Below, piece by piece: positions 40,343 to 45,351 of a stretch of DNA of 45,351 bases. Each line of letters begins with the position of its first letter. Position 1 is the first letter of the stretch. A model generated the notes under the pieces. It saw only the letters and a program-made list of their open reading frames with translations. It made no database searches and had not been told where the DNA came from. The DNA is from Candidatus Muproteobacteria bacterium RIFCSPHIGHO2_12_FULL_60_33 (GTDB taxonomy: Bacteria; Pseudomonadota; Gammaproteobacteria; Acidiferrobacterales; Sulfurifustaceae): positions 1 through 45,351 of the forward strand of contig MFTB01000048.1 in assembly GCA_001785195.1 (NCBI GenBank), read 5' to 3'. The position numbers and the translations under genes were made by a program.

Positions 40343-41836
40343 ATGAGCACGGTCCTTCGCCAACAATCCCCGGAACAGAACGCGCGGCGCGCGCGCGCGG
40401 CGGCGCAGCTGCGCGAATTCATGCCGCGCGCGGCAGTGCTGACGGATAAGGAAGATCTGCATCCGTATGAGTGTGACGGGCTGTCGGCATATCGCCGCCT
40501 TCCCTGGATTGTCGCCTTGCCGGATACCGTTGAGCAGGTGGGTCGCATCCTGCGTCTGTGTCACGAGCATGATATCCCCGTGGTCGCGCGCGGGGCGGGC
40601 ACGGGGCTGTCCGGCGGCGCGCTGCCGCTCGAAGACGGCGTGTTGCTTTCACTTTCGAAGTTCAACCGTATTCTCGAAATTGATACCGCTAACCGCACCG
40701 CCACCGTTGAACCCGGTGTGCGCAATCTTGCGATCACCGATGCCGCGGCGCCGTATGGCCTTTACTACGCGCCCGACCCGTCCTCGCAGCTCGCCTGCTC
40801 CATTGGCGGCAATGTCGCCGAGAACGCCGGCGGCGTGCATTGCCTGAAGTACGGCCTCACCGTGCACAACGTCCTGGGCCTCAAGTTCATGACCATGGAC
40901 GGCGAGCTGATTACGCTCGGCGGCAAGGCGCTCGACATCCCCGGTTACGACTTGCTGGCGCTGATGACCGGTTCGGAAGGCATGCTCGGTGTCATCGTCG
41001 AAATCACGGTGAAGCTCCTGCCGAAACCCGAACGCGCGCAGGTGGTGCTCGCCGTCTTCGATGAGATCGAAAAGGCCGGGGATGCCGTCGCCGCAATCAT
41101 CGCCGGTGGTTTCGTGCCGGCGGGGCTGGAAATGATGGACAACCTCGCGATCCGCGCCACCGAGGAATATGTGAAGGCCGGCTACCCGATCGGGGCGGTG
41201 GCGATCCTGCTGTGCGAGCTCGATGGCACCAACGAGGAAGTCTCCGAGGGCATCGCGCAGATTCGGACCCTGCTGCTGAAGCAGGGCGCCGCCGAAGTCC
41301 GCACCGCCAAGGACGAGGCCGAGCGCCTGCGCATGTGGGCCGGCCGCAAGGCCGCGTTCCCCGCCATCGGGCGCCTGTCGCCGGACTATTACTGCATGGA
41401 CGGCACCATCCCGCGCAAGCACCTGGCCAAGGTGCTGGCGCGCATCGGCGAGCTGTCGAAGGAATACGGCCTGGGGGTCGCGAACGTGTTTCACGCCGGC
41501 GATGGCAATCTGCACCCGCTGATTCTCTACGATGCGAGCAAACCCGGCGAATTGGAAAAGACCGAGGATCTGGGAGGCAAGATCCTGGAATTCTGCGTCG
41601 CCGTGGGAGGAACCATTACCGGCGAGCACGGCGTGGGTGTGGAAAAGATCAACCAGATGTGCATCCAGTTCACCAGGGAAGAACTGGCGCAGTTTCATGC
41701 GTTGAAAGCCGCCTTCGATCCCAAGGGGCTGCTCAATCCCGGCAAGGCGGTGCCGACGCTGTCGCGTTGCGCCGAATTCGGACGCATGCACGTGCATGGC
41801 GGCAAGCTCGTTTATCCCGATCTGGAAAGATTTTGA
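40343..41836 (+). CDS. glcD: Glycolate oxidase FAD-linked subunit
   Basis: VVARGAGTGLSGGALPLEDGVLLSLSKFNRILEID; NVFHAGDGNLHPLILYD. Confidence 0.94.
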   Translation: MSTVLRQQSPEQNARRARAAAQLREFMPRAAVLTDKEDLHPYECDGLSAYRRLPWIVALPDTVEQVGRILRLCHEHDIPVVARGAGTGLSGGALPLEDGVLLSLSKFNRILEIDTANRTATVEPGVRNLAITDAAAPYGLYYAPDPSSQLACSIGGNVAENAGGVHCLKYGLTVHNVLGLKFMTMDGELITLGGKALDIPGYDLLALMTGSEGMLGVIVEITVKLLPKPERAQVVLAVFDEIEKAGDAVAAIIAGGFVPAGLEMMDNLAIRATEEYVKAGYPIGAVAILLCELDGTNEEVSEGIAQIRTLLLKQGAAEVRTAKDEAERLRMWAGRKAAFPAIGRLSPDYYCMDGTIPRKHLAKVLARIGELSKEYGLGVANVFHAGDGNLHPLILYDASKPGELEKTEDLGGKILEFCVAVGGTITGEHGVGVEKINQMCIQFTREELAQFHALKAAFDPKGLLNPGKAVPTLSRCAEFGRMHVHGGKLVYPDLERF

Positions 41837-41896
41837 TATGAAGTTTCAACGCAAAGACGCAAAGACGCAAAGAACGCAAAGAAAATCAGAGGGTGA

Positions 41897-42955
41897 GTGA
41901 AAGAAGACAACGACATCTCGCAACAACTGGCCGAGGCCGTCAAAGCGGCGGCGCAGAAACGCACGCCTCTCACGATCACCGGCAGCGGCAGCAAGCGCTT
42001 TTACGCCGGCGACATCGAGGGCGAGAAACTGGATGTCACCGGGCATCGCGGCATCGTTTCCTACGAGCCGACCGAGCTGGTGGTCACCGCCCGCGCCGGC
42101 ACGCCGCTGGCTGAACTCGAAGCAGCACTGGCCGACAAGGGCCAGATGCTCGCCTTCGAGCCGCCGTGGTTCGGCGAGGGCGCGACGCTCGGCGGCACCA
42201 TCGCCTGCGGTTTTTCCGGCCCGCGCCGACCCTATGCCGGAGCCGCGCGCGATTTCGTGCTCGGCACGCGCATCATCAACGGCAAGGGCGAGATCCTGCG
42301 CTTTGGCGGCGAAGTCATGAAGAACGTCGCGGGCTACGACGTCTCGCGCCTGATGGTCGGCGCGCTCGGCAGCCTCGGCGTGCTGCTGGAAGTCTCGCTC
42401 AAGGTGCTGCCGAAACCGGCGCGCGAGGTCACACTTTGTTTCGAGATGCCAGCCGACAAGGCGATCCAGACCATGAACACCTGGGGCGCGCAACCGCTGC
42501 CGCTGTCTGCCGCTTGCCATGCGGGCGAGACCTTATATGTGCGACTCTCCGGGACCGAGCTGGGCGTGCAGGCCGCGCGCGCCAAGCTGGGTGGCAAGCC
42601 GATGGATAAAGGTAACGATTTCTGGCGCGAGATAAGGGAACACCGGCACAGCTTCTTCCAAAACGACGTGCCGCTCTGGCGCCTGTCCGTCCCGCCCGCC
42701 GCACTGCCGATCGATCTGCCGGGAAAATGGCTCATCGACTGGGGCGGCGCGCAACGCTGGCTCAAAAGCGATGCGTCCGCCACGGATATCCGCATGCAAG
42801 CGGAGAAAGCTGGCGGTCATGCCACGTTGTTCCGTCATGCGAAACAAAATGGCGCGACGTTCCATCCCCTGCCCGCCCAACTTGCTACGCTGCACCAGAA
42901 TCTGAAACGGGCGTTTGATCCGGACGGAATAATGAATCGTGTGGTGGCTGTTTAA
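41897..42955 (+). CDS. glcE: Glycolate oxidase FAD-binding subunit
   Basis: GTG start; TARAGTPLAELEAALADKGQMLAFEPPWFGEGATLGGTIACGFSGPRRPYAGAARDFVLG. Confidence 0.93.
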   Translation: MKEDNDISQQLAEAVKAAAQKRTPLTITGSGSKRFYAGDIEGEKLDVTGHRGIVSYEPTELVVTARAGTPLAELEAALADKGQMLAFEPPWFGEGATLGGTIACGFSGPRRPYAGAARDFVLGTRIINGKGEILRFGGEVMKNVAGYDVSRLMVGALGSLGVLLEVSLKVLPKPAREVTLCFEMPADKAIQTMNTWGAQPLPLSAACHAGETLYVRLSGTELGVQAARAKLGGKPMDKGNDFWREIREHRHSFFQNDVPLWRLSVPPAALPIDLPGKWLIDWGGAQRWLKSDASATDIRMQAEKAGGHATLFRHAKQNGATFHPLPAQLATLHQNLKRAFDPDGIMNRVVAV

Positions 42956-43102
42956 TCTTGAGGTTCCAATTTGGCACCTCAGGATTGAGGTCACAATTTG
43001 TGATTTCAAATTTACCAAACGCATACAGCAGAACGGGCGGGCTGAGTTTGATATGACGCCAGCAATGATTCAAAATGACCCAACTATAATTAACCAAGGT
43101 CT

Positions 43103-43402
43103 GTGATGCCGAAGATGAGATGCAGGGAGATTAAGTTCAGCGGGCACGCTTTGCGGCGCATGTTTGAACGAGCAATCAGTGTGGATGACGTGCTCACCGT
43201 GATAGCTTCCGGGGAAATCATCACCGAATATCCGGAAGATACTCCCCTCCCCAGCTATCTGATACTGGGCTTCGTGAGATCGCAACCGATACATGTTGTT
43301 GCAGGAATAGATAGAATGAGCGAAATGTGTTACATCATCACGGCTTATCCACCGGACCTTTCCCAGTGGAATGCCGACTTCAAAACCAGGAGATCGCCAT
43401 GA
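43103..43402 (+). CDS. DUF4258-family protein (putative toxin-like component)
   Basis: FSGHALRRMFERAISVDDVLTVIASGEIITEYPEDTPLPSYLILGF; ATGA overlap with the next gene. Confidence 0.8.
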   Translation: MMPKMRCREIKFSGHALRRMFERAISVDDVLTVIASGEIITEYPEDTPLPSYLILGFVRSQPIHVVAGIDRMSEMCYIITAYPPDLSQWNADFKTRRSP

Positions 43403-43623
43403 AATGCACTCTTTGTAAACAAGGTGAAACCAAGCCTGGCGAGGTAACAGTCACACTTCAGCGCGGAGAAACCACGGTTATCTTCAAGGGTGTCCCGGCT
43501 GATGTGTGCAAAAACTGCGGCGAGTATTATCTATCCGAGAAGATCGCTAAACAGGTCATGCAGCGTGCGGAAGAATCCGTGAAGAGCGGAGCTGAAGTGG
43601 AGATTCTTCGATTCGCGGCCTGA
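43399..43623 (+). CDS. YgiT-type zinc finger protein (putative antitoxin-like component)
   Basis: CTLCKQGETKPGEVTVTLQRGETTVIFKGVPADVCKNCGEYY. Confidence 0.85.
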   Translation: MKCTLCKQGETKPGEVTVTLQRGETTVIFKGVPADVCKNCGEYYLSEKIAKQVMQRAEESVKSGAEVEILRFAA

Positions 43624-43862
43624 AATCGTTGCAGCAAGTAGCGAGAAGATTTCCGGATTTCTTCCAGACTATTTGAACTAATCACTCTTATTTCACTTCA
43701 TCGGCGCGAAACGAAAGACGGCGCGGCATACCTTACAGCAGTCCAGAATCGTTGTTGCGCATCATGAAAAGTGGATTTACAGCCGGCGTCAGGCTGCTAA
43801 CATGACGCCGCATCCGGGGCTGCCCGACCCGCCTATTCCGAGCAGAAACATAGGAATTACCC

Positions 43863-45351
43863 ATGACCGTCTTTTCCACGATCCACGAATTGCTGGCGGG
43901 CAAACCCGCCGATGCCGTCGCCTTCGTCGGCAGCGGCTGTCCGTCGCTCACATATGGCGGCCTGCGCGAGCACGTCGAGCGCACCGTGGCGCGCCTCAAC
44001 CGGTTCGGGGTCGGGCGCAACGATCGCATTGCCATTGTGCTGCCCAATGGCACCGAGATGGCCAGCGCGTTCGTGGCCATTGCCGCGGGCACGACCTCGG
44101 CGCCGCTCAACCCCGCCTACCGCGCCGACGAGTTCGAGTTCTATCTCTCCGACCTCAAGGCCAAGGCCCTGGTGGTCGAGCGCGGCAGCACTTCACCCGC
44201 TCTCGGTGTCGCCGCCAAGCTGAAAATTCCCGTGCTCGAGATCGTGCGCGCCAGCAGCGACCCCGCCGGGGTTTTCGAACTGGTTCCCGTCAAGGGCGGT
44301 AAGACAGTCGCCGCACCCGCGGCCGGCGGGTTCGCCGGACCGGACGACATCGCCCTCGTGCTGCACACCTCCGGCACCACCTCGCGCCCCAAGATCGTGC
44401 CGCTGTCGCAGCGCAACGTCTGCGCCTCCGCCGGTCACATCCGTGACGTCCTGAGCCTCACGCCCGCCGACCGCGGACTCAGCATCATGCCGCTGTTCCA
44501 CATCCACGGCCTCATCGGCTCGGTGCTGTCCACGCTCTGCGCCGGCGGCAGCGTGTTCTGCACGCCCGGCTTCAACGCGCTCAAGTTCTTCGCCTGGATG
44601 GACGAGGCCAAGCCAACCTGGTACACGGCGGTGCCGACCATGCACCAGGCGATCCTGGCGCGCGCCGCGAACAACCGCGAGATCATCGCGCGCCACCCGC
44701 TGCGCTTCATCCGCTCGTCCTCGTCGTCGCTGCCGCCGCAGGTATTGCACGAACTCGAAGAGGTGTTCAACGCGCCGGTGCTCGAGTCCTACGGCATGAC
44801 CGAGGCCTCGCACCAGATGACCAGCAACCCGCTGCCGCCGCACCCGCACAAGCCCGGAACCGTCGGCGTCGCCGCCGGACCGGAAGTGGCGATCATGGAC
44901 GAGAACGGAAAGCTGCTGGGACCGAACGCGACCGGCGAGGTGGTGATCCGCGGCCCGAACGTGACCAATGGCTACGAAAACAATCCCAAGGCCAACGCCG
45001 AGGGGTTCACCCACGGCTGGTTCCGCACCGGCGATCAGGGCATGCTGGATGCCGAGGGCTATCTCACGATCACCGGCCGGCTGAAGGAGATCATCAACCG
45101 CGGCGGTGAAAAAATCTCACCGCGCGAGGTGGACGAGGTGCTGATGGATCATCCGGCGATACAACAGGTCCTGACCTTCGCCGTGCCGCACGCGAAGCTC
45201 GGCGAGGACGTGGCCGCGGCCGTGGTGCTGCGCGAGGGACAGAGCGCCGACGAAAAGGAGATTCGCGAGTTCGCCGCCAAGCGGCTGGCGGACTTCAAGG
45301 TGCCGCGCAAGATTCTGATCTTGGAAGAAATCCCCAAGGGCGCGACCGGCA
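43863..45351 (+). CDS. AMP-dependent acyl-CoA synthetase/ligase, 3' truncated by the window
   Basis: ATG 43863; LHTSGTTSRPKIVPLSQRN, ESYGMTEASHQM, GWFRTGDQGMLDAEGYLTITGRLKEIINRGGEKISP. Confidence 0.93.
   Translation, partial: MTVFSTIHELLAGKPADAVAFVGSGCPSLTYGGLREHVERTVARLNRFGVGRNDRIAIVLPNGTEMASAFVAIAAGTTSAPLNPAYRADEFEFYLSDLKAKALVVERGSTSPALGVAAKLKIPVLEIVRASSDPAGVFELVPVKGGKTVAAPAAGGFAGPDDIALVLHTSGTTSRPKIVPLSQRNVCASAGHIRDVLSLTPADRGLSIMPLFHIHGLIGSVLSTLCAGGSVFCTPGFNALKFFAWMDEAKPTWYTAVPTMHQAILARAANNREIIARHPLRFIRSSSSSLPPQVLHELEEVFNAPVLESYGMTEASHQMTSNPLPPHPHKPGTVGVAAGPEVAIMDENGKLLGPNATGEVVIRGPNVTNGYENNPKANAEGFTHGWFRTGDQGMLDAEGYLTITGRLKEIINRGGEKISPREVDEVLMDHPAIQQVLTFAVPHAKLGEDVAAAVVLREGQSADEKEIREFAAKRLADFKVPRKILILEEIPKGATG

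Overview
This window looks like a high-GC gammaproteobacterial chromosome segment; the assignment rests on gene content and order only. It is mostly housekeeping: hemC-hemD-hemX-hemY, a GldA/ABC-2/GldG/DUF4340 cluster, mutM, a dynamin-like GTPase, ggt, a YfhL-type ferredoxin-coaD-rsmD-M16-M16 cluster, ftsY-ftsE-ftsX-rpoH, rlmKL, hsp20, a D,D-endopeptidase, a nitroreductase, dadA, dinB, a YgiQ-type radical SAM gene, glcD-glcE, a DUF4258/YgiT zinc-finger pair and an acyl-CoA synthetase cut by the window end. The unusual content is in three layers. (1) Many composite palindromic repeats fill the spacers, and at least three have entered protein-coding genes in frame (2Fe-2S/FAD oxidoreductase, rlmKL, ygiQ). 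One double-hairpin module has five copies whose stems covary. (2) An accessory island at about 37.6-39.9 kb carries three attC-like sites flanking small cassette-type genes with no integrase in the window, followed by a higA remnant and a split, degraded gluQ. (3) Clean regulatory or mobile signals: a CIRCE-like operator overlapping a promoter-like sequence before rpoH, a perfect 7-1-7 Fur-type palindrome before rlmKL, and a 172-bp MITE with perfect 19-bp terminal inverted repeats and a 9-bp target duplication. All calls were read by eye from the sequence and ORF track; no searches or folding were run.
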